Positions 37,240 to 48,850 of a stretch of DNA of 64,000 nt are shown here, in pieces. A program made the translations under genes and the position numbers. The stretch comes from Deltaproteobacteria bacterium. GTDB taxonomy: Bacteria > Myxococcota_A > Polyangia > Polyangiales > Ga0077539. Under the pieces are notes generated by a model, which had not been told where the DNA came from, made no database searches, and saw only the letters and a list, made by a program, of their open reading frames with translations. The stretch spans positions 1-64,000 of the forward strand of contig JADJAE010000028.1 of NCBI GenBank assembly GCA_016704445.1, in the 5' to 3' direction. How positions within the stretch are numbered: position 1 is the first letter of the stretch; every line of letters begins with the position of its first letter.

Positions 37240-38391
37240 CTACCGCTTCTTCGGAACGAAGGGCGGCGGCGCGGGAGGGCGCGACATCAGCGGCGGCGGA
37301 GGCGGGGCCTTCGACAGCGTCGGCGCGACCACCTCCTCCATCTCCTCCATCTCCTCCATCTCCACCTCGACCTCGACCTCCACCGGCTCGATCGCCTCGT
37401 CGTCCGAGACGAGCGGGCGGACGGAGGGAGCGCTCCGAGCTGCGACAGGCGCCACTCCGACCGCAGGGGTCGGCCGGAAGGCGGGCACCTGCAGCGAGGG
37501 CGGCCGGTGGGGCCCCGTAGGGATGGCGGGCGCGATGCGGGGCACGCTCACCGGAGCCGGAGACCGAGGCGTGGGTTCGACCGGCGCCGAGCCCAGGAAC
37601 TCATCGAAGGTCGCTCCGACCGCCGCGACCTCCTCGGGAGCCACCGTCGGAGCGGGCCGCACCGGGGCGACGAGGGGGATCGACCCGAAGGAGGCGCGCG
37701 ACGGAGGGGCGCCCGAGAGCGGGCTGCGGAGCGACCGGGGAGGAGCGGTGACGCCCAGCGGCTCGACCATGGGCGCGGGCTCGGCCATGGGGGAAGGCAG
37801 CGGCAGAGGGGTCGGCGCTGCGACCGGGGCCGGCGTCAACGGAGGAAGCGCCCGTGAAGCGGGCTCCGAGGGGACCGGAAGGACGCTCACTCTCGGGTCG
37901 AGCGGAGGGAGAGAGCCGAGCTCCTCTTCTTCCTTCGGCGACACGTCTGGCTCCTCGGGGGAGGTCTCGACCACCGGGCCGTCGGAGGGAGGACCCGGTG
38001 ACGGAGCCGCCACCGAGAGCTTCTCCTCGAGGTCCTCCAGCCTCACGGGAGCGGGACCCACCCGCCCGATGCCGCGCACGTCCGTGGGCGAGGCCGGCTT
38101 CACGGCAACGGGCGCGACCGGCGCGGCGGGACCGTGAGTCTCCCGCCCCAGCGCCGCGATCGGCGGGGTGAGCGAGGGCTCCATCGCCGCGTGACCGTTG
38201 AGCCTCGGGGCCGCAGGAGCCACCTCGCCCAGGGACGACAGCCGCTCGACCAGCACCGACGGCGTGGCCCGCTCCGCACGACGCGGCAGGGTGGAGCCCG
38301 CGATCGCCGCCAGCGAACGATCGACCGCGGTGAGGTCAACCCCGCCCGAGGCGTCACGGGGGAGCGAGGCTCTGTTCAGTGTTCGTCCCAT
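37240..38391 (-). CDS. Pro/Ala-rich low-complexity protein
   Basis: 383 residues with no signal peptide or membrane helix that I can support. The first 60 residues are moderately ordered (MGRTLNRASLPRD; DLTAVDRSLAAIAGS). The remainder is Pro, Ala, Val and Ser with one Glu tract (EVEVEVEMEEMEEMEE). It ends APPPFVPKKR. Such composition is common for intrinsically disordered linkers between kinases or motility components in myxobacteria, but no domain is recognised. It is the gene downstream of alaS on the same strand (52 bp apart), so it may be transcribed with it. Confidence 0.6.
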   Translation of the reverse strand: MGRTLNRASLPRDASGGVDLTAVDRSLAAIAGSTLPRRAERATPSVLVERLSSLGEVAPAAPRLNGHAAMEPSLTPPIAALGRETHGPAAPVAPVAVKPASPTDVRGIGRVGPAPVRLEDLEEKLSVAAPSPGPPSDGPVVETSPEEPDVSPKEEEELGSLPPLDPRVSVLPVPSEPASRALPPLTPAPVAAPTPLPLPSPMAEPAPMVEPLGVTAPPRSLRSPLSGAPPSRASFGSIPLVAPVRPAPTVAPEEVAAVGATFDEFLGSAPVEPTPRSPAPVSVPRIAPAIPTGPHRPPSLQVPAFRPTPAVGVAPVAARSAPSVRPLVSDDEAIEPVEVEVEVEMEEMEEMEEVVAPTLSKAPPPPPLMSRPPAPPPFVPKKR

Positions 38392-38443
38392 GGGGGGTGG
38401 CTTGGGGCTCCTCTCCCGGGCGATCGTGCCGGAACTCCCGGGA

Positions 38444-41140
<2,697 letters not shown>

Positions 41141-41192
41141 GGCAGCGGCGGTTTGGATACCACCAGAGCCACTGCGCCGCGAGCCGTTCGCG

Positions 41193-42650
41193 TCAGCGCG
41201 GACCGTACGGATCGCCGCCGGAAGCGCCGCGCCCGCGCGCCGGCTGGCTGGGGCCCAGGAAGGTGCTCCCCGCGCTCGCCGCGTCGCTCCGGCGAGGGTG
41301 GTCCGCGCCGAAGTCGTAGGTCACCGCCAGGACGAAGCGGGTGTAGTCGTCCACCACGTCGCTCGCGGTGCCGAGCGCGGCCGGCCCCGCATACGAGGTG
41401 CGGTACCGGACGAACTCCGCCGTCAGCCGAAACCCGAGGCCCGGGGCGAAGCGGTCGAGGCGCGTCGCGAGGCCGAACCATGCGCCCAGACCGAAGGTGG
41501 TCCCGGGGTTGTCTCCGAAGGCCTCCTTGAGGTCGGCCCCGACCCCCACCCACCGCAGCTCGCCGCCGAAGAGCAGCCCGACGTCGAGGTCGCGGCGCGC
41601 GTAGAAGGGGATCATCCCCTCGCCCGCCACGCGCAGCCCGATGTAGCTGGTCGGCGCGAGCTGCATCTCCCGGGGGAGCCGCGCCGTGTCGATGCTGAAG
41701 GTCTGCAGCACCATCCCCGTGCTGAAGCGCATCATCCCGCCGCCCGCGGGACGCGACGCCAGGGTCAGCCCGAGCATCAGCTCGTAGCCCGAGCTCGCCA
41801 GCGGCACCGGCTGCCCGGCGGCGTCCCTGCCCTGGGACGACAGGCCCACCGGGACGCCGATGGAGGCCTCCGCCCCGAAGCCCATGCGCTGCTGGTTGAA
41901 GCGGTAGAGCAGCGCGGCGGCGGCCTGCAGCTCGCCGAACATGTTGTTCTCGTAGCCGCGCGTGGTGCGCTCTCCCAGCACCGGGATGCGCCACGAGCGC
42001 CCCGCCACCCCGCCGCCCAGCCGTAGCTGCAGGAACCCGAGGCCCGGCACGTCGCTCACCGGCTCGTCGTCGCTCGCGGGCGGAGGTCGGCCCGAGCCGC
42101 TGCCTGGCTCCCTCACCGGCGGCGTCACCGCAGGGCCGGACGGAAGGCGTGTGGGACCTGCGGGAGTGACCCGCGGCGGGGCCTGGCGGAGCGACGGGGA
42201 GAGGCGGTCCCAGATCTCGGTGCCGAGGGCGCTGATCTCCTCGATGCGATCGAACTCCCACGACTGCGTGACCGCCGTGGTCCCGTCGGCCCCGCGCATC
42301 ACCTTCAGTTGCAGCCGGTATCCCCGGTTGGGCCGGCGCTCGAGGAAGCCCGTGACCACCGCCTCCAGGCGCAGCTCCCTCGCGACCGCCACCACCGCGG
42401 CCTCGTCGGCCCCGCCGCCCACGCCAAGCCGCTCGGCGGTGCTGTTGTAGTCCCCCAGCGCGCAGAGCTCGATCTCCCCGACGTGGTCGCTGAAGACGCT
42501 CGCCACCATGCCGCGGGTGATGGCCGAGCGCTCGCCGGTGAAGGGGCCCACCGCCACCCTCGGGGCCCTCGCCTGCTGCGCGTGAAGCTCCGTCGGGGCC
42601 GCGAGCGCCGCCACCACACCCAACAACCCGCTCGCCGCCCAGGGCCTCAT
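41193..42650 (-). CDS. secreted/outer-membrane protein of unknown function
   Basis: 485 residues from ATG 42650; longer starts at 42692 precede the signal peptide and are less likely. Signal peptide ends HAQQA. Residues about 30-140 look like a beta/alpha domain of the sort used to hold a lipid or sugar (VAVGPFTGERSAITRGMVAS; RGYRLQLKVMRGAD), then a Pro-rich linker, then about 280 residues of barrel-like strands (FLQLRLGGGVAGRSW, MGFGAEASIGVPVG, RFAPGLGFRLTAEFVRY). It ends with SQPARGRGASGG. I do not recognise a family. It lies between hisIE and alaS on the same strand. Confidence 0.55.
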   Translation of the reverse strand: MRPWAASGLLGVVAALAAPTELHAQQARAPRVAVGPFTGERSAITRGMVASVFSDHVGEIELCALGDYNSTAERLGVGGGADEAAVVAVARELRLEAVVTGFLERRPNRGYRLQLKVMRGADGTTAVTQSWEFDRIEEISALGTEIWDRLSPSLRQAPPRVTPAGPTRLPSGPAVTPPVREPGSGSGRPPPASDDEPVSDVPGLGFLQLRLGGGVAGRSWRIPVLGERTTRGYENNMFGELQAAAALLYRFNQQRMGFGAEASIGVPVGLSSQGRDAAGQPVPLASSGYELMLGLTLASRPAGGGMMRFSTGMVLQTFSIDTARLPREMQLAPTSYIGLRVAGEGMIPFYARRDLDVGLLFGGELRWVGVGADLKEAFGDNPGTTFGLGAWFGLATRLDRFAPGLGFRLTAEFVRYRTSYAGPAALGTASDVVDDYTRFVLAVTYDFGADHPRRSDAASAGSTFLGPSQPARGRGASGGDPYGPR

Positions 42651-42692
42651 TGCGGCGCACGCTAGCATCCGCCGCGCTCCCGGCGTAACCAC

Positions 42693-43388
42693 TCAGGCGC
42701 CCGACGCCGCACGCGAGGCCTTCTCCGCAAGGCCCGAGACGCCCCGTCGCTTCGCCAGCACCGCCAGCACCGAGCGCCACCGAACACCCCTCGACACCAG
42801 CGCCACCAGCGCGTGGAACAGCACGTCCGCAGCCTCGGAGGCCACCCGGTCGTCGGCCTCGCCGTCGATGGCGCGCGCGAGCTCGTCGGCCTCCTCGCGG
42901 AGCTTCTCCCCGATGCGCCGAACCCCCGCGTCGAGGAGCTGCCGGGTGTACGAGCGACCCGATGCGGCAGGGTCGCCGCGGCGCGCATCGAGCGTGGCCC
43001 AGAGCGCGTCGACCTCGGCCAGCGGGCGAGCGCCCTCCGCCCATCCCCCAGGGGACCACGCGCGGTAGAAGCACGACGGCGCGCCCGTGTGACAGGTGGG
43101 CCCGCGAGGATCGACCTGCAGCAGCACGCAGTCGCCGTCGCAGTCGAGCAGCACCTCCTGCACCGAGAGGGTGTGACCGCTGGTCTCGCCCTTCACCCAG
43201 AGGGCCGAGCGAGACCGGGACCAGAAGGTCGCCACGCTCGTGCGGACGGTCTGTTCGAGGGCCTCGCGGTTCATGTACGCCAGCATCCGGACCTCGCCGG
43301 TGAGGGCGTCCTGGGCGATGGCGGGCACCAGCCCCTGCGCGTCGAAGGTCACCGCGCGGAGCAGTTCGTCAGGATCTCTGGGCTGCAT
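42693..43388 (-). CDS. hisIE: bifunctional PRA-CH / PRA-PH (histidine biosynthesis)
   Basis: 231 residues. The HisI half has FDAQGLVPAIAQDALTGEV, LAYMNREALEQT, SRSRSALWVKGETSGHT, LDCDGDCVLLQVDP and the zinc site GPTCHTGAPSCFY. The HisE half has TRQLLDAGVRRIGEKLREE, EADELARAI and ASEAADVLFHALVAL. It performs steps 2 and 3 of histidine synthesis: pyrophosphate removal from PR-ATP and ring opening of PR-AMP. No other his genes are adjacent, so the pathway is dispersed in this genome. Confidence 0.95.
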   Translation of the reverse strand: MQPRDPDELLRAVTFDAQGLVPAIAQDALTGEVRMLAYMNREALEQTVRTSVATFWSRSRSALWVKGETSGHTLSVQEVLLDCDGDCVLLQVDPRGPTCHTGAPSCFYRAWSPGGWAEGARPLAEVDALWATLDARRGDPAASGRSYTRQLLDAGVRRIGEKLREEADELARAIDGEADDRVASEAADVLFHALVALVSRGVRWRSVLAVLAKRRGVSGLAEKASRAASGA

Positions 43389-43528
43389 GCGCGCGGTTGT
43401 ACCCCACGCGTCGCGCTACCGCTGCGTGCCCCGTCGCGCGGCGTCGACCTGCCACGCGGCCTCCTCGGCCCAGGCCGGAGGCGGGGGCTCGGTGAGCGAC
43501 GAGTACGCCGGGTCGACGCGCACCCCGG

Positions 43529-44176
43529 TCATCTCGGCTGCTGGGCGAACTCGGACTGCTGGGCAAACGCGGCCGGCTGGGTGTACGCGACCTGCTCGGT
43601 GAACGCGGCCTCGCGGGGCACCACCGGGCCGAGCTCCACGACGCGGTTGATCGCCTGCTGCATCTGGATGACGGCGAAGATCCAGAAGAAGGGCACCAGG
43701 ACGAGCGCGGTGCTGAGCGAGCACGCGACCACGAGCGCCTGGGAGATCATCGGGGTCTCTCCTCGCAGCCGGAGCTGGAAGTTGATCCGGTCGGCGAGGC
43801 GCGTCGGAAACGCGAAGAGCCAGTAGAGGTTGAAATACGGGAGCAGGAAGTAGAGCAGGGCCTTCTGGGGGCTCGGGTCGGCGGGCTCGATCTCAGGCAG
43901 CTTTCCACCCTGGCCCGCGTAGTAGACGACCGAGAACACCCCGAAGGTCAGGATGTGCAGCAGCACCGCGAGCCACACCGGGAAGTGCTGCAGGCCGTTG
44001 ACCCCGAGGGCCACGCGCTCGACCTCGCTCAGCGCGAGGTCCTGGTTGCGGTAGACCCCTCGCGAAGCCATCGGGAGGGAGCTCGGGACGCTGGTGGCGA
44101 TCGCGTGCCGGAGCGCGGCGTTCTCCGCCCGGAGCTTCTCCGCCTCCCGGCGGAGGTCCTCGTTCTGCAGAGCCAT
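43529..44176 (-). CDS. coiled-coil membrane protein (DUF4234-like); true end may be 43416
   Basis: 215 residues from ATG 44176; in-frame TTG 44218 and GTG 44200 are alternatives. The N-terminus is a short coiled coil (NEDLRREAEKLRAENAALRHA), then helices VWLAVLLHILTFGVFSVVYY, ALLYFLLPYFNLYWLFAFP and SLSTALVLVPFFWIFAVIQM. The arrangement resembles DUF4234-type proteins of unknown function. The frame ends FAQQPR, and an overlapping frame (43416-43532) resumes MTGVRVDPAYSSLTEPP. Adding one G at about 43531 joins them into a 253-residue protein, so a single-base deletion is suspected. Divergent from the Cys-rich lipoprotein at 44254. Confidence 0.55.
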   Translation of the reverse strand: MALQNEDLRREAEKLRAENAALRHAIATSVPSSLPMASRGVYRNQDLALSEVERVALGVNGLQHFPVWLAVLLHILTFGVFSVVYYAGQGGKLPEIEPADPSPQKALLYFLLPYFNLYWLFAFPTRLADRINFQLRLRGETPMISQALVVACSLSTALVLVPFFWIFAVIQMQQAINRVVELGPVVPREAAFTEQVAYTQPAAFAQQSEFAQQPR

Positions 44177-44253
44177 CGCCTGCTGGTCATCGCGAAACAC
44201 GGCGTCACCATAGCGCAACGGGCGGTCATGCTACGGTGGCTCCAACCCCTACG

Positions 44254-45309
44254 ATGAATCCTCGCGCGCTCCTGGGCCTCGGCCGCCATGCCCCGCTCCT
44301 ACTGCTCCTCTCGCTCTCGCTCGGGGCCTGTGCCACCGGCCAGTCGGGCAGCGAGGGCGAAGGCGAGGGCGACGACGCTGCCGTAGAGACCGACACCCCC
44401 ACGACCCCTGAGAAGGACACGCCCACCTTCGACCTGGTGAGCCCGCTCGACGACGTCGGCGAGCTCGACACCGGGAGCCCCGAGCTGGACGCCGGGACGC
44501 CCGACACCGGGAGCCCCGAGCTCGACGCGGGAGCGCCCGACACCGGAAACCCCGAGCTCGACGCCGGAGCGCCCGACACCGGAAGCCCGATGCCCGACAC
44601 CGGGACGCCCGACACCGGGACGCCCGACGCGGGTCGCGTGGACGTGGGCGTCGCCGACGCGGGCCCGAGGGACGCGGGCGCTACCGACGCGGGCGCGTGC
44701 ACGGGCGGTCAGGCCCGGTGCGGCGCGGCCTGCGTCGACCTGCAGACCGACGAGGCGAACTGCGGTCGCTGCGGCACCGCGTGCTCCGCGGGCGGCGTCT
44801 GCATGGCCGGGCGCTGCAGCACGGTGGCGTGCATGGTCAGCGCCTCGGACTGCAACATGAACAGCGCCGACGGGTGCGAGCTGATCCACGGCGCCTCGCT
44901 CAACACCTGCAGCCTGGGCGACAACATGGGGGCCTTCTGCGGTGACAGGTCGGGAGGCTTCCTCTGCGCGGAGAGCCGGTCGCTGCGGGTGGTGGCGACC
45001 CGCACGGGCAACCGGTCGCGGTGGTATCGCGGCAGGCTCAACGAGTGCTCGACGATCTGCCCCTCCTCGCTCAACGGGCGCCTCACGCTGCGCGTGCCCA
45101 CCGGCGTCGACTACGACCTCTTCGTGTATAGCGCCTGCGGCCGCCTCATCGGCAGCTCGCAGCAGCTCGCGGGCATCACCGACCAGTACACCCTCGAAGG
45201 CGGCGGGGACCTCGGGAGCGACAGCTTCGACTTCTACGTCGAGGTGCGCTGGTTCAGCGGCGCCTCGTGCCTGCCCTACACGCTCACCTTCGAGGCGCGT
45301 CCGTCCTAG
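44254..45309 (+). CDS. Cys-rich surface lipoprotein with 12-residue linker repeats
   Basis: 351 residues from ATG 44254. Lipobox SLGAC. The linker holds a 12-residue unit, DTGSPELDAGTP, encoded by three 36-bp DNA copies at 44467-44574, then shorter DTGTP units. A Cys-rich module follows (CGAACVDLQTDEANCGRCG; CMVSASDCNMNSADGCEL), then a beta domain of about 120 residues (RLTLRVPTGVDYDLFVYSACG; DFYVEVRWFSGASC) resembling the C-terminal pre-peptidase-like domains of secreted bacterial proteins. Function unknown. It is one of nine similar modular lipoproteins in this window. Confidence 0.75.
   Translation: MNPRALLGLGRHAPLLLLLSLSLGACATGQSGSEGEGEGDDAAVETDTPTTPEKDTPTFDLVSPLDDVGELDTGSPELDAGTPDTGSPELDAGAPDTGNPELDAGAPDTGSPMPDTGTPDTGTPDAGRVDVGVADAGPRDAGATDAGACTGGQARCGAACVDLQTDEANCGRCGTACSAGGVCMAGRCSTVACMVSASDCNMNSADGCELIHGASLNTCSLGDNMGAFCGDRSGGFLCAESRSLRVVATRTGNRSRWYRGRLNECSTICPSSLNGRLTLRVPTGVDYDLFVYSACGRLIGSSQQLAGITDQYTLEGGGDLGSDSFDFYVEVRWFSGASCLPYTLTFEARPS
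44467..44574 (+). repeat. 36-bp in-frame tandem repeat (three copies)
   Basis: Each unit encodes DTGSPELDAGTP or a near variant. Copies differ by only a few bases, implying recent duplication or gene conversion. Confidence 0.85.
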
Positions 45310-45352
45310 CGCCCGCTGCGTAGCCCTGGACGCTGCGCGTCAGTGAGTTCGC

Positions 45353-45381
45353 TTGACGCGGCAGGTTGCGCGCCGATACCC
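45353..45381 (+). promoter_or_regulatory. candidate promoter of the FHA-GGDEF gene
   Basis: TTGACG (45353-45358), 17-bp spacer, ATACCC (45376-45381), 16 bp before the ATG at 45398. The short distance allows little or no 5' leader. Confidence 0.35.
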
Positions 45382-45397
45382 TTTTGAACCATCGTCA

Positions 45398-46333
45398 ATG
45401 GCAGACCCGAAGGATCACCCAGAGCTGCACCCCGAGTCCGCCTGGCAGGTCCAGACGCAGGTGCTACGGGCGGAGCCGGGGTTGGGTCAGCACACGGGCG
45501 GCTCCGACTGCCTGGTGGTGATCTACACCCGCGAGGGGCGAGGTCCGCTGGGCAAGCGCATCCAGCTCGACGGTCCGGCGCAGGAGCTCACCATCGGCCG
45601 CGACGTGACCAACTCCCTCGTGCTGGAATTCGAGGGTGTCTCGCGCAAGCACGCGAAGCTCGTGAAGCGCGACGGCGTGTGGTGGGTGCACGACAACAAC
45701 AGCACCAACGGCACCTACGTCAACGACGCGCTCACCCGCGAGACCCCGCTCCGCAACGGCGACCGGGTGAAGGTCGGCGACGTGATCCTGAAGTACCTCT
45801 CCGCGGGCGACCTGGAGTCGGAGTTCATCGAGACCATCTCGCAGATGATGGTGACCGACGGGCTCACCCAGGCGGCCAACAAGCGGCACCTCACGGAGAA
45901 GATCACCGACGAGCTCAACCGCTCGCTGCGCCACGGCCGCCCGCTCTCCCTGGTGATGTTCGACGTCGACCACTTCAAGAAGGTCAACGACACCTACGGG
46001 CACGTGGCCGGCGACGTGGTGCTCAAGGAGATCGCCTCGCTCGTGCGCAGTCGGGTGCGGCGCAACGAGGTCTTCGGGCGCTACGGCGGCGAGGAGTTCG
46101 CGCTGCTGCTCCCGGAGACCACCCTCCAGGGAGCGGTCACCCTCGCGCAGGAGCTGTGCGTCCTCGTGGCCTCGCAGCCCTTCCTCTTCGACCGCATCCG
46201 CATCCCCGTGACCATCTCCCTCGGCGTCGCCCAGTGGAACCCCGCGATCCGTACCACGGACGACTTCATCCGAGCGGCCGACGCCAAGCTCTTCCAGGCG
46301 AAGCGCAGCGGACGCAACCGCGTCTGCGCCTGA
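45398..46333 (+). CDS. diguanylate cyclase with N-terminal FHA domain
   Basis: 311 residues. FHA at about 40-135 (LTIGRDVTNSLVLEF, VSRKHAKL, NNSTNGTYVN), which binds phosphothreonine and so suggests control by the Ser/Thr kinases of this organism. GGDEF at about 145-308 with active site GGEEF (230-234), DVDHFKKVNDTYGH and the metal Asp190. The inhibitory I-site has the form RRNE (221-224) rather than RxxD, so product inhibition may be weak. It produces cyclic di-GMP. A PilZ receptor protein is encoded at 62998, but not in the same operon. Confidence 0.9.
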   Translation: MADPKDHPELHPESAWQVQTQVLRAEPGLGQHTGGSDCLVVIYTREGRGPLGKRIQLDGPAQELTIGRDVTNSLVLEFEGVSRKHAKLVKRDGVWWVHDNNSTNGTYVNDALTRETPLRNGDRVKVGDVILKYLSAGDLESEFIETISQMMVTDGLTQAANKRHLTEKITDELNRSLRHGRPLSLVMFDVDHFKKVNDTYGHVAGDVVLKEIASLVRSRVRRNEVFGRYGGEEFALLLPETTLQGAVTLAQELCVLVASQPFLFDRIRIPVTISLGVAQWNPAIRTTDDFIRAADAKLFQAKRSGRNRVCA

Positions 46334-46405
46334 GACGCCCTCCCCCCCTCCCGGCGCCTCGGAGGGCGGTGCACGGCGCGAGGGACTTGGGCTACGTTCG
46401 CGCCC

Positions 46406-47389
46406 ATGTCCAACATCTACGCAGACAACTCCCGCAGCATCGGACACACGCCCCTCGTACGGATCAACCGCATCACGCACGGCGCCCACGCGACCGTGCT
46501 GGCCAAGATCGAGGGTCGCAACCCCGCGTACTCGGTGAAGTGCCGCATCGGCGCCGCGATGGTCTGGGACGCGGAGGACCGCGGGCTCCTCAAGCCCGGC
46601 AAGATCATCGTCGAGGCGACCAGCGGCAACACGGGCATCGCCCTCGCCTTCGCCGCCGCGGCCCGCGGATACAAGTGCGTGCTCACCATGCCCGAGACCA
46701 TGACCATCGAGCGCCGCAAGGTGCTCACGGCCTTCGGCGCCACGCTCATCCTCACGCCCGGCGCGCAGGGGATGAAGGGCGCCATCGCCAAGGCCGAGGA
46801 GCTCGCCGCGACGGAGCCCGACACCTACGTGCTGATGCGGCAGTTCGAGAACCCGGCCAACCCCGCCATCCATGAGCGCACCACCGGCCCGGAGATCTGG
46901 GACGACACGGACGGCCTGGTGGACATCCTGGTCAGCGGCGTCGGCACCGGCGGCACCATCACCGGCGTCTCCCGCTACCTCAAGCACACCCGCGGCAAGG
47001 CCATCACCTCGGTGGCCGTCGAGCCGCTGCACTCGCCGGTGATCTCGCAGACCCTCGCGGGCGAAGCCCTGGTCCCTGGGCCGCACAAGATCCAGGGCCT
47101 CGGCGCGGGCTTCGTGCCCAAGAACCTCGACCTCTCCATCGTCGACCGCGTGGAGCGGGTCACCAACGAGGAGTCCATCACCATGGCCCGCCGCCTGGCC
47201 GCCGAGGAGGGCATCCTCTGCGGCATCTCCTGCGGCGCCGCGATGGTGGCCGCGCAGCGCCTCGCCCTCGACCCGGCCAACGCGGGCAAGACCATCGTGG
47301 TGGTGCTGCCCGACGCCGGAGAGCGGTACCTCACCGGAGCTCTCTTCGAGGGGATGTTCGAGGGCGTGGAGAAGGCGACCGCCCAATGA
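46406..47389 (+). CDS. cysK: cysteine synthase A (O-acetylserine sulfhydrylase)
   Basis: 327 residues. PLP Lys45 in NPAYSVKCRIG, phosphate-binding SGVGTGGTITGV, substrate loop ATSGNTGIAL and the C-terminal EEGILCGISCGAA. It joins O-acetylserine and sulfide to make cysteine. The C-terminus ends in AQ just after the last Glu-rich helix. Its stop overlaps cysE by 4 bp (ATGA), so both enzymes of the two-step pathway are translationally coupled. The NPAYSVK spacing is that of the CysK family rather than CBS. Confidence 0.93.
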   Translation: MSNIYADNSRSIGHTPLVRINRITHGAHATVLAKIEGRNPAYSVKCRIGAAMVWDAEDRGLLKPGKIIVEATSGNTGIALAFAAAARGYKCVLTMPETMTIERRKVLTAFGATLILTPGAQGMKGAIAKAEELAATEPDTYVLMRQFENPANPAIHERTTGPEIWDDTDGLVDILVSGVGTGGTITGVSRYLKHTRGKAITSVAVEPLHSPVISQTLAGEALVPGPHKIQGLGAGFVPKNLDLSIVDRVERVTNEESITMARRLAAEEGILCGISCGAAMVAAQRLALDPANAGKTIVVVLPDAGERYLTGALFEGMFEGVEKATAQ

Positions 47390-48363
47390 CCGAGGGATCT
47401 GGCGCCCTCGATGGGGTCGTCGACGCGCTGCTCGTCAGCTACCGCGACGAGCCCACGGGGCAGCGCATCGGGCGGCGCTTCCTGCCGTCGAGGGAGGCCA
47501 TCATCGCGGTGGCGCGCATCTTCTTCGAGGTGTTCTACCCGGGCTACTACGGTCGGCAGGACCTCACCGCGGAGACGATGCGCTACCACGTCGGGGCGCT
47601 GCTCTCGTCGCTTCGCGACAAGCTCGCCCACCAGATCGAGCAGTGCCTCTGCTTCAGCGCGGAGTCCGAGGGCCTGCCCGAAGACCTCCCGGGCTGCAGC
47701 GACCACGCGCTGCGGCTGGCCGACCGGCTCCTCGCGAAGCTCCCTGAGCTGCGAGCGACGCTGCTCCGCGACGTGCAGGCGGCCATGGACGGCGACCCCG
47801 CGGCGGCCAGCCTGGACGAGATCATCCTGTCGTACCCGGGGCTGCTCGCGGTCACCGTGCACCGCGTCGCGCACGAGCTCTGGGCCATGGGCGTCCCGCT
47901 GATGCCGAGGATCATGTCCGAGTGGGCGCACGCCCAGAGCGGCGCGGACATCCACCCGGGCGCCACCATCGGACCGCGCTTCTTCATCGACCACGCGACC
48001 GGCGTCGTGGTCGGCGAGACCAGCCACCTCGGCAGCGACGTGAAGATCTACCAGGGCGTCACCCTCGGCGCGCTCTCCCACCCGCGGGACGAGAACGGCC
48101 GGGTGATCCGCAACACCAAGCGTCACCCCACGGTGGAGGACAACGTCACCCTCTACGCCAACGCCACGGTGCTCGGCGGAAGCACCGTCGTCGGCGCCGA
48201 CAGCGTGCTCGGCGGCTCGGTCTTCGTCACGAGGAGCGTCCCGCCGGGATCGCGCGTCGCGATGAAGCCCCCGGAGCTTCGGGTGCAGCCCCCCGGCGGC
48301 GGCCGGAGCGCGCCGCTGCTCAGCACCTCCCTCCCCGACAACCTCCCCGACTTCGAGATCTGA
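47386..48363 (+). CDS. cysE: serine O-acetyltransferase (CysE, EpsC type)
   Basis: 325 residues. The first 175 residues are helical (typical of the EpsC-like SAT: YHVGALLSSLRDKLAHQIEQ), then a left-handed beta-helix from hexapeptide repeats: SGADIHPGATIGPRFFIDHATGV, DVKIYQGVTLGAL, VEDNVTLYANATVLGG. The active His in HATGV and Asp earlier match the family. It makes O-acetylserine for the overlapping cysK. C-terminal residues end in DNLPDFEI; the terminal Ile is the usual feature that binds CysK active site in the cysteine synthase complex. Confidence 0.93.
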   Translation: MTEGSGALDGVVDALLVSYRDEPTGQRIGRRFLPSREAIIAVARIFFEVFYPGYYGRQDLTAETMRYHVGALLSSLRDKLAHQIEQCLCFSAESEGLPEDLPGCSDHALRLADRLLAKLPELRATLLRDVQAAMDGDPAAASLDEIILSYPGLLAVTVHRVAHELWAMGVPLMPRIMSEWAHAQSGADIHPGATIGPRFFIDHATGVVVGETSHLGSDVKIYQGVTLGALSHPRDENGRVIRNTKRHPTVEDNVTLYANATVLGGSTVVGADSVLGGSVFVTRSVPPGSRVAMKPPELRVQPPGGGRSAPLLSTSLPDNLPDFEI

Positions 48364-48388
48364 CCCTTGGACCGCCCGACGCCTCCGC

Positions 48389-48835
48389 TCAGCGGGCGAG
48401 GCGCCGGTGGTCGACCATCAGGCAGCGGTCCTGCACCACGTCGATGCCCGCCGCGCGGAGGGCGTCGCAGAAGGCCGGGTGGCGGATGCCGCTCTGTAGC
48501 CAGACCACCCTCGGGCGCGCGGCGATCAGGTCGTCGAGGTGGGGCATGAGGTCGGTCGGGCGACGGAAGACGTCCACGATGTCGAAGGGGCCCGGAGCCG
48601 ACGCCACGTTGCGAAACACCGGACGCCCCAGGATGGTCGTGACCTCGGGGTAGTACACCGGGACGGGCACCACCTCGACGCCCGCCGACGCCAGGTACGA
48701 GGGCACATAGAACGCGGCCTGGTCGGACTGCGCCTCGGTCTTGATGCCGAGCACCGCGACGCGGGAGGTCGATCGGAGGAGGTCGCGCAGCTCGGCGTCG
48801 GTGGTCAGCTCGCGACCGGCGGGAGGATTGCTCAT
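48389..48835 (-). CDS. CoA-binding domain protein (YccU-like)
   Basis: 148 residues from ATG 48835. Single CoA_binding_2 Rossmann domain: AVLGIKTEAQSDQAAFYVP, GVEVVPVPVYYPEV, GPFDIVDVFRRP, RVVWLQSGIRHP and QDRCLMVDHRRL. The family binds CoA or acyl-CoA; function in most bacteria is unknown. The last Cys-Leu-Met-Val segment is characteristic. It is convergent with cysE and follows the large flavoprotein gene by 15 bp on the same strand, so it is probably transcribed with it. Confidence 0.88.
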   Translation of the reverse strand: MSNPPAGRELTTDAELRDLLRSTSRVAVLGIKTEAQSDQAAFYVPSYLASAGVEVVPVPVYYPEVTTILGRPVFRNVASAPGPFDIVDVFRRPTDLMPHLDDLIAARPRVVWLQSGIRHPAFCDALRAAGIDVVQDRCLMVDHRRLAR

Positions 48836-48850
48836 GAGGAGCAATATGGA

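Noticed and set aside
43416..43532. A separate 38-residue gene with an ATGA-overlapping start.
   Set aside because: More likely the displaced C-terminus of the preceding membrane protein after a one-base deletion.
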